Shown here in pieces: positions 34,484 through 43,682 of a stretch of 64,000 nucleotides of DNA. The stretch's first letter is position 1. Each line of letters opens with the position of its first letter. The position numbers and the translations under genes were made by a program. This DNA comes from Cryobacterium sp. PH31-L1 (GTDB lineage: Bacteria; Actinomycetota; Actinomycetes; Actinomycetales; Microbacteriaceae). The stretch is taken from NCBI RefSeq assembly GCF_030063145.1, contig NZ_JASISM010000003.1:1-64000 (forward strand), written 5' to 3'. Under the pieces are notes generated by a model. That model saw only the letters and a program-made list of their open reading frames with translations. It was not told where the DNA came from and made no database searches.

Positions 34484-37400
34484 TCAGTGTCGGGCGCGGA
34501 ACGCGCGCAGGGTTACCAGGGCGATTGCTGCCGCAGCTACTGCGCCGAGCAGGATCAGCGCCAGGGTCAAGATGTTGAACGGGACGACGTCGTCAACGGC
34601 GGTCACCTCACCGACGGCACCGACATCGTCCGTCGAGCTCTCGCTCGGGGTGTCGGCGCCGCGGCCGGCCTGCGGGACGGCGGCAGCGGCATCCGTTGCG
34701 GCGGCGGCTATCTCTGCCGTGAGTGCCGCGCTCGCGTTGTCAGCGAGGGACTGCGAAGCGCTCGACAGCACGAACGGAGTCACAACCGGAGCTTCGGGAG
34801 ACTCGTGGGCCGAAGGAACGGGTGCCGCGGGTGGTGCCGCTGTCTCGGGCACCACAACCGGCGCGGCAACGGTCAGGCGGCGAACCTCGGAGTAGGCGGT
34901 GGCTCCATAGGGGTCTTCGGAGTAGGCGTACCAGCCGTGGGTACCGATTCCGGGGTTCCAGCTCGCGGTGACCGCAGTGCCGCTTGCCACGGCCTCAAAC
35001 GTGGCAATGGCGGAATTCGTCAGGATGTCGACGGCGAAGGCATCCGTTGCCAGGGTCTTCTGTTGGGATTTCATGCCGAATGCCGCGTAAGGAACGGTGA
35101 ATTCCTGATGTTCCAGGTCCAGGGTGGGGTCCTCGGAGTTATAGGTGTCGAGATAGGGCGAGTAGGTGCGCACGCTGATCTGCTCGGTGGCATTGTCGAA
35201 GTGCAGCAGTCGCAGGAAGGACTGACCGCCCTCGGGCAGCCCCTGATAGTCGAACAACATCTGGTAGACCGAGCGATCGGGAGTGCCGTCCTTGTCGTCA
35301 TCGAACTGATCGATGCGGGTGAACGCGTCGTGATAGTGGCCGGAGAAGACCATTGCCACGTTGGGATTGGTCGCCACGACTTCGTCGTGGATGCGCTGGG
35401 GCACCGCGCCGAGACCACCCGTGGTGAGCATGTATTCGTGCAGGTTGAGGATGGCCGTGCGCTCGGGATACTGGGCGAGCACCTCGTTGAGCCAGGCGAT
35501 ACCCTCATCGCTCGGGGCCCAGCCGAGGTAGAGCATTATGAAGTCGACGCCGCCGGCCGTGACCAGGTCGTAGTGACCCCGGTTGTCCTGAAAACTCGCG
35601 CCGTACCAAGGGTTTGCACTGTACCGGTCCGCCCCGAAATTGGCGCTGAAAGCGGTGTAGTCGGCGTCTTTATGCCCCACGTCGTGGTTGCCGGCCAGCA
35701 CACCGTAGGGCAGCTGGGCGTCGTCGAGCATGCTGTAGGCCTGATTAGCGTTGGTCCACTGGTGTTCATCGGCCGAGTTGTCGACGATATCGCCGGTGTG
35801 GAACACGTACTGCAGGTTCACGGCCGACCGCTGCGTGAGCAGGTAATCGTGGATATCGAGCTGACGCTGGAAATACGTGTCGTTGTAGTACTGGGTGTCG
35901 GTTTCAACGGCGAGCGTGAAGTCGTAGTCGGATCGAGGGGTGTCGTTGGCGTTGTTGACGGGCAGGGTGCTTGACCGGTCCGATAGGTCTGCGCCAGCAA
36001 AGCCTTCCGAGTGCTGGATCAGCACGGTGATCACCTGGTCCTGCACGTGATCAGTGGCCGGCACCATGGCATCGAGGGTGAAATCAGTCGCACCCTCCCC
36101 CATGGTGATCTGCCGGTCGAACTCTTCCCAGACGCCCGTCGTCACGTTCTGCACGTAGAGCAACACCTTGGCATCGGCATTCGCGCTCCCGTCCCAGCGG
36201 ACCCGGGCGGTGAAGTCTGTCCCGGAATCCTCCGGAACGTCGACCTCGAACAACTGGTACGGAAACTGGGTGTCTGAGGCGACGGGCTCGGCCGCGCCGT
36301 CGAGGCGGGCCATGGCCGTGACCTGGTCCCCGGTGAGCAGCGTCTTGATGGTGCGATCGGTACCGTTCGCGATGGCCGTCGTGCCCGAGTAGCCGCGCAC
36401 GGTGCTGTCGGCAGCGGATGCCACGAATCCCCGCCGAAAAGTGACGTCCAGCTGGTCCCCGGTCGGGTCGGTCGCCCGAGCGGTGAGGTCGAGGGCTCCG
36501 TCGTCGAGTACGGCACCGTCGAGCGGTGTGATCAGCTCATTACCGGGCTCTTCCACCGGGGTGGAGAACACCGTGCTGAGTTCGCCAACGTTCCCCACCT
36601 GGTCGCGAGCCGAGAGCAGGAGCGTGTGCTCACCGTCGGTGAGCTTGATCGACGAGGTTGCGTAGGGCAGCTCGATGGGGCGCCCGTCGAGGGTTGCGAC
36701 GAGGGTGTCGAAGCCGGCGCCGGCATCCGTTGCCGCCCCGTCGAGCATGAACTCACCCTGGTAGAGCTGGCCAGCGACCGCAGAGGTCGTGACCGTGGGA
36801 GCGGTGTTGTCAACCGTGACCGTTCGGGTGACCGAGTCGACGCCATTGCTCGCACCGACGGTGTGCGCGCCATCGGCGACCGCTGTGGTATCCCAGGCAT
36901 GGGCGGCGGCCATGTAGGCGTCATCGGGGATGGTGAAGCTTGCATCGTGGAAATCCAGTTTGCCCGCGCTGTCACCCATGCTGAGCACGAGGGAGGGATC
37001 ACTGTATCCGGTCGGCTGCAGGCTGCGTCCGTCGGGCAGAACCAGGCGGAGGTTGCGAATTTGAAAGTCATCGTTGTTCTCGTTCGGGTTGATCTCCGGG
37101 GCAACTTTCGACCCGGCCCAGACGCTGACCACGATGTCTTCACCCTGCGTCACGTAACTCAGCGGCACGGGAGTGGCAATGGTGTCCCAGCCTTCCGGGA
37201 TGCCGTCATCGAAGATTCGCAGGATGTCGGTTCCCACGAGGACGCCGTTCTGGAAGAAGGTGTTAACCGCGGTGACCTCGAACACGAACTGCGGTGCGAA
37301 CTCCAGCTCCGGGTTGGTGGCGACGACCTGATCGTCGATGCTCAGCGTTGTTCCGTCGGTACTGCTATCCCCGGCAGCCGAAAGGATGGTGCTGCCGGCC

Positions 37401-39061
37401 ACGAACTGACCGTCGGTGACGTTGAGGCGCACCGGCGAGTTATCCACACCCGTGAGGTCGACCCGAACGATCGCGGTACTCGACTCGTTGCTGGCGTCGC
37501 GGGCAGTGAAGTAGTACTCGTACCAGCGCTTCCCGGTGAGGTCGACCCGTTGCAGGTCGTACTGGTAACCGTCGGCGCCGTCCGTGGACAGGTTTGTGGT
37601 CAGGTATTCAGCGTCGATATTGCTTTTGAGGTGCAGCAAGACGGTGCGGGCCTGCACGTCGTCGGTTACGGTGGCCGATACGGTGAAGTTTTGCGCCGGG
37701 TCAATGGCCCCGAGGGTGTGATCCACGATCACCGGAACGGTCGAGTCAGCGACGATGGTTTTGAGATCGCTGGCCACCTGAGCGGAGTAGATAGACCCGG
37801 GCGTGGCCGCTACCCGACCGAGGTTGAGCTGCCGACCCGGCATCGTGGCGTCGTTGCCGTACTGGATGCCCATGTTCGGGTCGACGTCGTCGACGCTGGC
37901 GAGGTTGTAATAGGCCGTATTGACGCTGAAACCGGTATTAGTCAGAATCTCCAGGCCGCGCGCAGAGCCGTTGGCCATTCCACCGGCAAACACCTCGATC
38001 AGGTCGGTGCCGAGCGTGAGGGTCGATCCAAAATTGGCGTTGAATTCGGTGGAACCGAGGGTGTCGTTCTGGCCGTTCTTTATCCAGAAGACCACGGTAC
38101 TGCCCGGGTCGATCACAACGTCCGTCGGCGTGCTCGGCCAGCGCACCGTAGAACTATTCGTGAGGTCGGCTAGCGGGTAAAGATAGTTGAGGGTGTAATC
38201 GCCGAAGTTGATCGGATTAGCGGTGGAGTTGTACACCTCGATGAATTCGTAGCCATCAGCCGAGCCCACGTTGGTGGTGTCGGGGGTGATCTCGGTGATC
38301 TGCAGGGGGGCGGTGTCGGCGCTGGCGGGCGCAGACGGCGTCGCGGTCGGTGTCGGTGTGGCCGTCGGTGTCGGGGATGCTGTGGGGGTCGGCGTCGCTG
38401 CCGGTGCCGGGTCACCCGGGGTGGGGACTCCGAGCGATTGAACCAGTTCCTGCGACGGCGACTCGGTCGTTGCCGGTGCGCCGAAGTGGGCGCTCTGGTC
38501 GACGGCAACGGAGCCGGCGGGGTAGACCGCCCAGCTGATCGACGCGTTGGCGCCGTCGACGATGCGGATTCCGCGACCGCCGCCGTTGGCCATGCCGGCC
38601 TGCCCGGTCACCCGCACCACCGGATAGGCATCGGTGGAGCTGGTTGCGGTGGCGAAGTGCGCGCGGAAGTCGGCTTCGGTGAAGACCGACGTATCGACGT
38701 TTCCGCTGGTGTAGTCCAGCCAGAACACCGTGCTTGCGCCGGCCGGGATGGCCGTACCAGCTGGTATCACGAAGGGCACATCCTTGCTGCGGTCGTCCGA
38801 GTCCGCATAGATGTAGCTCAGTCCGATGCCGGCTTCACTGAAGTCAATGTCGACCGCGGTCGTGTTGGTCACCTCGAAGAACTCGAAGTTGTCGTAGCCG
38901 ACGTTGTCCGGGGTAATTTCAGTGACGAGAAGCGGTGGAACTGGCGCGTCGGCCGCTGCAGCTGACAGTCCCGGCGTGAGCGCTCCAGGGCCACCGCCGA
39001 TCAGCAGCACCAGGCCGACGGCAATCAGCGACGGACGAAATGGACGAGTCGATCTGGGCAC
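34484..39061 (-). CDS. Giant surface protein: lamin-tail domains plus metallophosphoesterase
   Basis: This 1525-residue protein has a signal sequence (about residues 11-37) and ends with a transmembrane helix and a short basic tail (AFRARH), so it is probably anchored in the membrane with its bulk outside. Two lamin-tail domains (about 42-200 and 255-420; PLLVTEITPDN and PLQITEITPDT starts) are separated by a PTPTA-type linker. Several Ig-like/beta-sandwich modules follow (about 430-1050). A calcineurin-like phosphoesterase domain (about 1060-1340) has the metal motifs GDIVDNS, GNHDVGH and GHYHD. There is no LPXTG sorting motif. Lamin-tail and phosphoesterase combinations occur in secreted nucleases and phosphatases; a role in extracellular DNA or phosphate use is inferred. 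GTG 39061 has AAAGG 8 nt upstream. Confidence 0.85.
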   Translation of the reverse strand: MPRSTRPFRPSLIAVGLVLLIGGGPGALTPGLSAAAADAPVPPLLVTEITPDNVGYDNFEFFEVTNTTAVDIDFSEAGIGLSYIYADSDDRSKDVPFVIPAGTAIPAGASTVFWLDYTSGNVDTSVFTEADFRAHFATATSSTDAYPVVRVTGQAGMANGGGRGIRIVDGANASISWAVYPAGSVAVDQSAHFGAPATTESPSQELVQSLGVPTPGDPAPAATPTPTASPTPTATPTPTATPSAPASADTAPLQITEITPDTTNVGSADGYEFIEVYNSTANPINFGDYTLNYLYPLADLTNSSTVRWPSTPTDVVIDPGSTVVFWIKNGQNDTLGSTEFNANFGSTLTLGTDLIEVFAGGMANGSARGLEILTNTGFSVNTAYYNLASVDDVDPNMGIQYGNDATMPGRQLNLGRVAATPGSIYSAQVASDLKTIVADSTVPVIVDHTLGAIDPAQNFTVSATVTDDVQARTVLLHLKSNIDAEYLTTNLSTDGADGYQYDLQRVDLTGKRWYEYYFTARDASNESSTAIVRVDLTGVDNSPVRLNVTDGQFVAGSTILSAAGDSSTDGTTLSIDDQVVATNPELEFAPQFVFEVTAVNTFFQNGVLVGTDILRIFDDGIPEGWDTIATPVPLSYVTQGEDIVVSVWAGSKVAPEINPNENNDDFQIRNLRLVLPDGRSLQPTGYSDPSLVLSMGDSAGKLDFHDASFTIPDDAYMAAAHAWDTTAVADGAHTVGASNGVDSVTRTVTVDNTAPTVTTSAVAGQLYQGEFMLDGAATDAGAGFDTLVATLDGRPIELPYATSSIKLTDGEHTLLLSARDQVGNVGELSTVFSTPVEEPGNELITPLDGAVLDDGALDLTARATDPTGDQLDVTFRRGFVASAADSTVRGYSGTTAIANGTDRTIKTLLTGDQVTAMARLDGAAEPVASDTQFPYQLFEVDVPEDSGTDFTARVRWDGSANADAKVLLYVQNVTTGVWEEFDRQITMGEGATDFTLDAMVPATDHVQDQVITVLIQHSEGFAGADLSDRSSTLPVNNANDTPRSDYDFTLAVETDTQYYNDTYFQRQLDIHDYLLTQRSAVNLQYVFHTGDIVDNSADEHQWTNANQAYSMLDDAQLPYGVLAGNHDVGHKDADYTAFSANFGADRYSANPWYGASFQDNRGHYDLVTAGGVDFIMLYLGWAPSDEGIAWLNEVLAQYPERTAILNLHEYMLTTGGLGAVPQRIHDEVVATNPNVAMVFSGHYHDAFTRIDQFDDDKDGTPDRSVYQMLFDYQGLPEGGQSFLRLLHFDNATEQISVRTYSPYLDTYNSEDPTLDLEHQEFTVPYAAFGMKSQQKTLATDAFAVDILTNSAIATFEAVASGTAVTASWNPGIGTHGWYAYSEDPYGATAYSEVRRLTVAAPVVVPETAAPPAAPVPSAHESPEAPVVTPFVLSSASQSLADNASAALTAEIAAAATDAAAAVPQAGRGADTPSESSTDDVGAVGEVTAVDDVVPFNILTLALILLGAVAAAAIALVTLRAFRARH

Positions 39062-39147
39062 GGAGCAGCCTTTGTTTCATGGGGGCGGTCCCCTGAAGCT
39101 AGGGGCGGCACCCATCCCGCGGATGTCTTCCACATGAACAGACGGGG

Positions 39148-39210
39148 CCGCGAGAGCGCAATAATTGCCCGATTGGATGCCTTAAACGGGCACTTTTTGC
39201 GCTCTCGCGG
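39148..39210. repeat. Intergenic hairpin repeat, family with arms GCGAGAGCG (copy 2)
   Basis: The arms 39148-39171 and 39187-39210 are inverted repeats matching at 22 of 24 positions with a 15-nt loop. Both arms contain GCGAGAGCG followed by an A-rich stretch. The element lies beyond the stop codon of the sterol-carrier gene (39216) and upstream of the surface-protein gene, so it may end one transcript before the other begins. Confidence 0.75.
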
Positions 39211-39215
39211 GCTGG

Positions 39216-39575
39216 TTAGAGCAGCGGGAGGTGACCGTGAAGGGTGGCTCGGGCCCCGGAAGCGTGGATGGCGCCTGTTGCGACGCCATCGGCCCAGGAG
39301 ATAGCGCCGGTAGCGAGCGCCAGCCAGGTGGCGGCATCCGTTTCGATGACGTTGGGCGGAGTTCCGCGAGTGTGGCGGGGGCCGGCGACGCACTGCACGG
39401 CGCCGAACGGCGGCACCCGCACCTCGAGGGTGTTGCCCTCGGCCTGTTCGGCCAGCAGCTGCAGGGTGTACCGCACGGCCTGGGCACGGATATCCCGGCT
39501 CGCGTTCGAGCCCTCGGCGAGCGCGGCCCGCACGGCCGCCCGGCCTGTCCCGTCGTCGATGCGTGCTCGTGCCAT
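39216..39575 (-). CDS. Sterol carrier family protein
   Basis: A 119-residue protein with an N-terminal helix pair (RAAVRAALAEGS) and a small alpha/beta domain with VRVPPFGAVQCVAG and NVIETDAATWLALATG, typical of the short actinobacterial sterol-carrier (SCP2-like) family found beside purD. The molecular role is unknown, and lipid binding is only implied by the fold. ATG 39575 is where family similarity begins; longer frames run into the purD gene. It is divergent from purD across 49 bp. Confidence 0.82.
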   Translation of the reverse strand: MARARIDDGTGRAAVRAALAEGSNASRDIRAQAVRYTLQLLAEQAEGNTLEVRVPPFGAVQCVAGPRHTRGTPPNVIETDAATWLALATGAISWADGVATGAIHASGARATLHGHLPLL

Positions 39576-39615
39576 GGCTCCAGTCTGCCGGATCAGGCGG
39601 GCCCGAGGCATCGGG

Positions 39616-39621
39616 TAGCCT
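39616..39621 (+). promoter_or_regulatory. -10 element (TAGCCT) of purD
   Basis: TAGCCT lies 3 nt before ATG 39625 and 6 nt before GTG 39628, so the transcript probably starts at or within the first codons (leaderless). Confidence 0.45.
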
Positions 39622-39624
39622 GAA

Positions 39625-40893
39625 ATGGTGAAAATTCTGGTCCTTGGTTCCGGTGCCCGCGAGCACGCCATCATCACCGCGCTGATTCGTGAGCAGCCGC
39701 GGCCGACCGTTGAGTGCGCCCCCGGCAACGCCGGGATCGCCGCTGAGGTACCGTCCGTCAACCTTGACCCGAACGACCCGGTTGCCGTGACCGACTATGC
39801 AGTACTGCACAGCATCGAGCTCGTCGTGATCGGGCCGGAAGCCCCACTCGTGGCTGGTGTCGCCGACGCCTTGCGCGCACGCGGCATCGCCGTATTCGGG
39901 CCCGACCAAGCCGCCGCTGCCCTCGAGGGCAGCAAGACCTTCGCCAAGCGCATCATGGACGAGGCGGGCGTTCCCACCGGCCGTGCAGTGCGCGCCGGCA
40001 CCCTCGCCGAGGCCGAATCCGCCCTCGACGAGTTCGGCGCCCCCTACGTCGTGAAGGCCGACGGCCTCGCCGCCGGCAAGGGCGTGCTCGTCACGTCTGA
40101 CCGCCCAGCCGCCATCGCGCACGCGACCTACTGGCTCGAACACGGCGGTGTGCTCATCGAAGAGTTTCTCGACGGTCAGGAGATCTCATTGTTCCTGCTC
40201 AGCGACGGCCAGAACGTGCTGGCGCTCTCCCCCGCCCAGGACTACAAGCGAGCACTCGACGCAGACGCCGGCCCCAACACGGGCGGCATGGGCGCCTACT
40301 CGCCACTGCCCTGGCTCGACGCCGAGTTCGGCAGTGAAAACGCGTTCGTCGACGAGATCATCGACACCGTCGCGCTGCCAACCGTGCGCCAGCTCGCGAC
40401 CGAGGGAACCCCGTTCGTCGGGCTGCTCTACTGCGGGCTCATTCTGACGGATGCCGGCATTCGTGTGATCGAATTCAACGCACGGTTCGGGGACCCCGAG
40501 ACGCAGGTCGTTCTGCCGCGCCTGGTGACGCCGCTGTCGAGCCTGCTGCTGGCCGCCGCGACCGGCGCGCTCGGCGGGCACCCCCGGCCTGAATTCTCGT
40601 CCGACGTCGCCGTCACCGTCGTACTGGCGAGCGAGAACTACCCGCAGGAACCGCTGGTCGGGCGCGAGATCACCGGCCTCGATGCCGCCCTGGCCGTGGA
40701 GGGCGTCACGATCGCCCACGCGGCGACCCGGCTCGACGGCGACACACTGGTCTCCACCGGCGGACGGGTGCTCAGCGTCGTCGCCGTCGGCGCCACCTTC
40801 GCCGAGGCCCGCGCCCGCGCCTACGAGGCTCTCGGCCACGTATCGCTCGCCGGCGCCCACTTTCGCACCGACATCGCCGCCCGTGTGGCGTGA
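39625..40893 (+). CDS. purD: Phosphoribosylamine-glycine ligase
   Basis: PurD joins glycine to phosphoribosylamine with ATP, the second step of purine synthesis. The 422 residues show the ATP-grasp order: [14 protein letters not shown] at the N-terminus, [53 protein letters not shown] and [12 protein letters not shown]. The start is either ATG 39625 or the next codon, GTG 39628; the -10 hexamer so close upstream suggests a leaderless GTG, giving the usual KILVLG start. Its stop codon is 17 bp from the purC start. Confidence 0.95.
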   Translation: MVKILVLGSGAREHAIITALIREQPRPTVECAPGNAGIAAEVPSVNLDPNDPVAVTDYAVLHSIELVVIGPEAPLVAGVADALRARGIAVFGPDQAAAALEGSKTFAKRIMDEAGVPTGRAVRAGTLAEAESALDEFGAPYVVKADGLAAGKGVLVTSDRPAAIAHATYWLEHGGVLIEEFLDGQEISLFLLSDGQNVLALSPAQDYKRALDADAGPNTGGMGAYSPLPWLDAEFGSENAFVDEIIDTVALPTVRQLATEGTPFVGLLYCGLILTDAGIRVIEFNARFGDPETQVVLPRLVTPLSSLLLAAATGALGGHPRPEFSSDVAVTVVLASENYPQEPLVGREITGLDAALAVEGVTIAHAATRLDGDTLVSTGGRVLSVVAVGATFAEARARAYEALGHVSLAGAHFRTDIAARVA

Positions 40894-40910
40894 TGCGGGA
40901 GAATGAACGG

Positions 40911-41864
40911 GTGAGCCAATCTGAGCACGTGTCCCCCGCATCCGCTGTCGCCGCGCTTGAGGGGTGGACCAGTGTCTACTCGGGCAAGGTGCGCGACCTA
41001 TACATTGAAACAAGTCTGACAGCGGATGCCGCCCCCTCCCTCGCCACCGCGGCCCGCGTGCTCGTGGTGGCCAGCGACCGGGTGAGCGCGTTCGACCACG
41101 TGCTCGAGCCCGGAATTCCGGGCAAGGGAGAGCTGCTCACGACACTGAGCCTGTGGTGGTTCGACCGGTTGACCGGAGTGCCGAACCATCTCGTCGCCGA
41201 CCACGAACAGGTCGGCAACGCCGTGCGCGAGCTCATCCCGGCGAGCGTCGCCGGCCGGGCGATGCTCTGCCGAACCCTCGACATGTACCCGATCGAGTGT
41301 GTCGTACGCGGCTACCTCACCGGCAGTGGCTGGAAGGAATACCTCGAAACCCAGTCGGTGTGCGGCATATCGCTGCCGGCTGGACTGCAGAACGGCGACC
41401 GCCTGCCCGAACCCATCTATACCCCGGCCTGGAAGGCCCCGATGGGCCAGCACGACGAGAACATCTCGTTCGAGCGCACCGTCGAACTCGTCGGGCCCAC
41501 CATTGCGGCCGAACTGCGCGACCTCTCGCTGGCCCTGTTTCGGGCCGCCGGAACGATCGCCGAGAAGGCCGGCGTCATTCTCGCCGACACCAAGTTCGAG
41601 TTCGGTGCCGACCGACACTCCGGCGTGACCGTACTCGCCGATGAGGTGCTCACGAGCGATTCGAGCCGCTATTGGGATGCCGCAGCCTGGCGAACCGGCA
41701 CCACCCCGGAGACCCGGATGGCGAGCTTCGACAAGCAGATCGTGCGCAACTGGCTCTCCGCGAACTGGGACGGCGCCGGCATGCCGCCCGAGCTGCCGGC
41801 CGAGATCGTGGAGCAGACCGCGGCCCGCTATCGCGAACTGCTTGAACGCCTAACCGGCGCTTGA
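40911..41864 (+). CDS. purC: SAICAR synthase
   Basis: PurC adds aspartate to CAIR with ATP, the eighth step of purine synthesis. Motifs in order: SGKVRDLY at the phosphate loop, VVASDRVSAFD, GELLTTLSLWWF, IECVVRGYLTGSGWKEY, PIYTPAWKAP, GVILADTKFEFG and ADEVLTSDSSRYW. The length of 317 residues is normal for the larger, eukaryote-like SAICAR synthases common in actinobacteria. GTG 40911 has GGGAG about 9 nt upstream; a GTG/ATG at 40890/40893 overlapping the purD stop is an alternative. It is co-transcribed with purD. Confidence 0.94.
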   Translation: MSQSEHVSPASAVAALEGWTSVYSGKVRDLYIETSLTADAAPSLATAARVLVVASDRVSAFDHVLEPGIPGKGELLTTLSLWWFDRLTGVPNHLVADHEQVGNAVRELIPASVAGRAMLCRTLDMYPIECVVRGYLTGSGWKEYLETQSVCGISLPAGLQNGDRLPEPIYTPAWKAPMGQHDENISFERTVELVGPTIAAELRDLSLALFRAAGTIAEKAGVILADTKFEFGADRHSGVTVLADEVLTSDSSRYWDAAAWRTGTTPETRMASFDKQIVRNWLSANWDGAGMPPELPAEIVEQTAARYRELLERLTGA

Positions 41865-41990
41865 GCACACAGCGACACAACAACACCGCGACGCAACAAC
41901 CGCGGCAGGCCTTCCCACGACGGGCAAACGGGGGTGACGCAACCCGGCGGATCGCGGAATAGCCGGGGCGGCGCATCTGTTGTGCCTGCT

Positions 41991-42863
41991 GTGACCCTAA
42001 CCGCGAAAGATCTGCTGGCCGCCGACACCGGAATGGGGGCGGTGACCCTGCGCGTGGGCAACCTCGACGCCATGATCGCATATTACCGCGACATCGTGAC
42101 GCTGGAGCGGCAAAGCCATGACGGCCCGGTAGCGGTACTCGGGCGCGGCCAGACCCCGCTCGTGCTTCTGCAGCACGCCCCCGAGCTCAAGGCCGCTGAA
42201 GCACGCTCGGCCGGTCTCTATCACACGGCGATTCTGTTCGACACGCAGGCTGACCTCGCCGCCGCCGTGTACTCGATCGGCACAAAAGCCCCCGGAACGT
42301 TCACCGGCAGTGCCGATCACCTGGTCAGCCAGGCTTTCTACTTCACCGACCCCGAGGGGAACGGCATCGAGCTGTACTGGGACCGCGACCGCACCCTGTG
42401 GAGTTGGGCCCCCGGCCAGGTCGAAATGGCCTCGCTCTACCTCGACCCGAACGCATTCATTTCCGAGCACATGTCCGCTGAACCGAGCGAGGGACACGCC
42501 ATCGTCGGCCATATTCACCTCTCGGTGGGCGACGTCGCCAGCGCCCGCGAGTTCTACGTGAATCGGCTCGGCTTTGCGGCGACCGCGAACTTCGGGCCGT
42601 CAGCGCTGTTCGTCTCGGCCGGTGGCTACCACCACCACATGGCCATGAACACCTGGGAGAGCTCGGGCAGCGGCAAGCGCCGCCTGGCCCTCGGCCTCGG
42701 CGAAGTCAGCATCATCGTGCCCAGCACCGACGACGTGAGCGCTCTGGGCGAGCGGATGGCCCACTACAGGGTCGACACCACTCACGACGGCCAGACCCTC
42801 GCCTTCGAGGACCCGTGGGCCAACCGCATCCGAGTGAGCGCAGCCGACGCACCGACCGTCTAA
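41991..42863 (+). CDS. VOC family protein, catechol 2,3-dioxygenase/glyoxalase-like
   Basis: The protein has two tandem VOC half-domains: the first begins MGAVTLRVGNLDAMIAYYRDIV and includes LYHTAILF and FTDPEGNGIELYWD; the second includes VGHIHLSVGDVASAREFYVNRLGF and ends with a FEDPWANRIRV strand. Paired VOC modules bind one divalent metal and act as ring-cleaving dioxygenases, glyoxalases or resistance proteins. The family here is often annotated as catechol-2,3-dioxygenase (CatE-like), but the substrate is open. The start is uncertain: GTG 41934, 41982 and 41991 are all in frame, and none has a clear ribosome binding site. It lies between purC and the convergent TetR gene; the 65 bp after purC contain short CAACA-type direct repeats. 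Confidence 0.8.
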   Translation: MTLTAKDLLAADTGMGAVTLRVGNLDAMIAYYRDIVTLERQSHDGPVAVLGRGQTPLVLLQHAPELKAAEARSAGLYHTAILFDTQADLAAAVYSIGTKAPGTFTGSADHLVSQAFYFTDPEGNGIELYWDRDRTLWSWAPGQVEMASLYLDPNAFISEHMSAEPSEGHAIVGHIHLSVGDVASAREFYVNRLGFAATANFGPSALFVSAGGYHHHMAMNTWESSGSGKRRLALGLGEVSIIVPSTDDVSALGERMAHYRVDTTHDGQTLAFEDPWANRIRVSAADAPTV

Positions 42864-42866
42864 CCC

Positions 42867-43586
42867 TCACCGGGCGGCGCGGGCCGCCCGGCGAGTCAGG
42901 CCGTGCACGGTGGCCTGGTAGTCCTTCACGTTGAGCGGGCGGCCGGGCAGCTTGGCCCGCGGCGCGTCGGGGGCGCGTAGGCCGTCGAGCACGATCGAGA
43001 GCTGACGGCGCCACTGGCCGGCGTAACCGTCGCCGAGGCCGCCGAGCGACCCGACCATGGTGACGAGTACGGCGAGGTCGACCGCGTCGACGTCCCGGCG
43101 CAGGGTGCCGTCCTTCTTGGCGCGGGCCACCAGGCTCGCGATGAAGCCGTCGAACTCGGCAGCGGGCCTAGCTGACGGGTCGAGCTGCGCCATGCGGCGC
43201 AGGATCGGCGGCAGCGACGGGTCAGCGACGAGCCATTCGGCGACCCGTTCGGTGTACACGACGAGCGCTTCCCACGGGGTGGGGGCAGCCTCAATCTCAC
43301 CGCGCACCGCGTGCAGTTCCGCCAAAGCCAGATCGTACAGCGCCCGAACCAGGTCATCCCGCGTCGAAAAATTGCGGTACAGGGTCGCCGCGCCCACCTC
43401 GGCCTGACGCGCGATCTCCTCGAGCGAGGCGTCGATCCCGTACTGGGCAAATTGAGCGCGAGCCGACACAACGAGGCGGTCCCGATTCAGCCGGGCATCG
43501 CGGCGGCGGGGCGCAAGCGCTGCGGTTCGCTCGGGTACAGACGGGGCTGGCACGCCATCCTGGGGCTTTCGGGTCGGCGGGGTCAT
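42867..43586 (-). CDS. TetR family transcriptional regulator
   Basis: The 239-residue protein has a TetR helix-turn-helix (about residues 35-80; RLVVSARAQFAQYGIDASLEEIARQAEVGAAT followed by LYRNFSTRDDLV, where LYRNF is the recognition-helix end). The C-terminal domain is of the solvent/AcrR-like type. It is divergent from kynA across 96 bp and convergent with the VOC gene, so it could control the kyn operon, itself, or both. TAGACT ends 7 nt before ATG 43586; the frame upstream of that ATG crosses the promoter and is rejected. The ligand is unknown. Confidence 0.85.
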   Translation of the reverse strand: MTPPTRKPQDGVPAPSVPERTAALAPRRRDARLNRDRLVVSARAQFAQYGIDASLEEIARQAEVGAATLYRNFSTRDDLVRALYDLALAELHAVRGEIEAAPTPWEALVVYTERVAEWLVADPSLPPILRRMAQLDPSARPAAEFDGFIASLVARAKKDGTLRRDVDAVDLAVLVTMVGSLGGLGDGYAGQWRRQLSIVLDGLRAPDAPRAKLPGRPLNVKDYQATVHGLTRRAARAAR

Positions 43587-43593
43587 GCGCTCC

Positions 43594-43599
43594 AGTCTA
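43594..43599 (-). promoter_or_regulatory. -10 element (TAGACT) of the TetR gene
   Basis: On the minus strand TAGACT ends 7 nt before ATG 43586; leaderless arrangement. Confidence 0.4.
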
Positions 43600-43628
43600 G
43601 AACTTTGACCTGCACGGTTCGCTGTGGT

Positions 43629-43648
43629 GTTGCGCCGACAGCCGCAAC
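43629..43648. promoter_or_regulatory. Inverted repeat between tetR and kynA
   Basis: gttgcg (43629-43634) and cgcaac (43643-43648) are perfect inverted repeats, 35 bp before kynA. It is a weak candidate operator for the divergent TetR protein. Confidence 0.3.
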
Positions 43649-43682
43649 CTGCGCACAATTTGAACAAGCCGAACGGAACCCG

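Noticed and set aside
33956-35974. Long plus-strand open frame (672 codons) running from rbsK into the surface-protein gene
   Set aside because: It lies out of frame over rbsK and antisense to the surface protein; both real genes have recognisable domains, and the frame is a by-product of high GC content.
36626-38173. Plus-strand open frame of 515 codons opposite the surface-protein gene
   Set aside because: Composition is Val/Arg/Gly/Asp-rich with no domain, and the opposite strand encodes a continuous domain protein.
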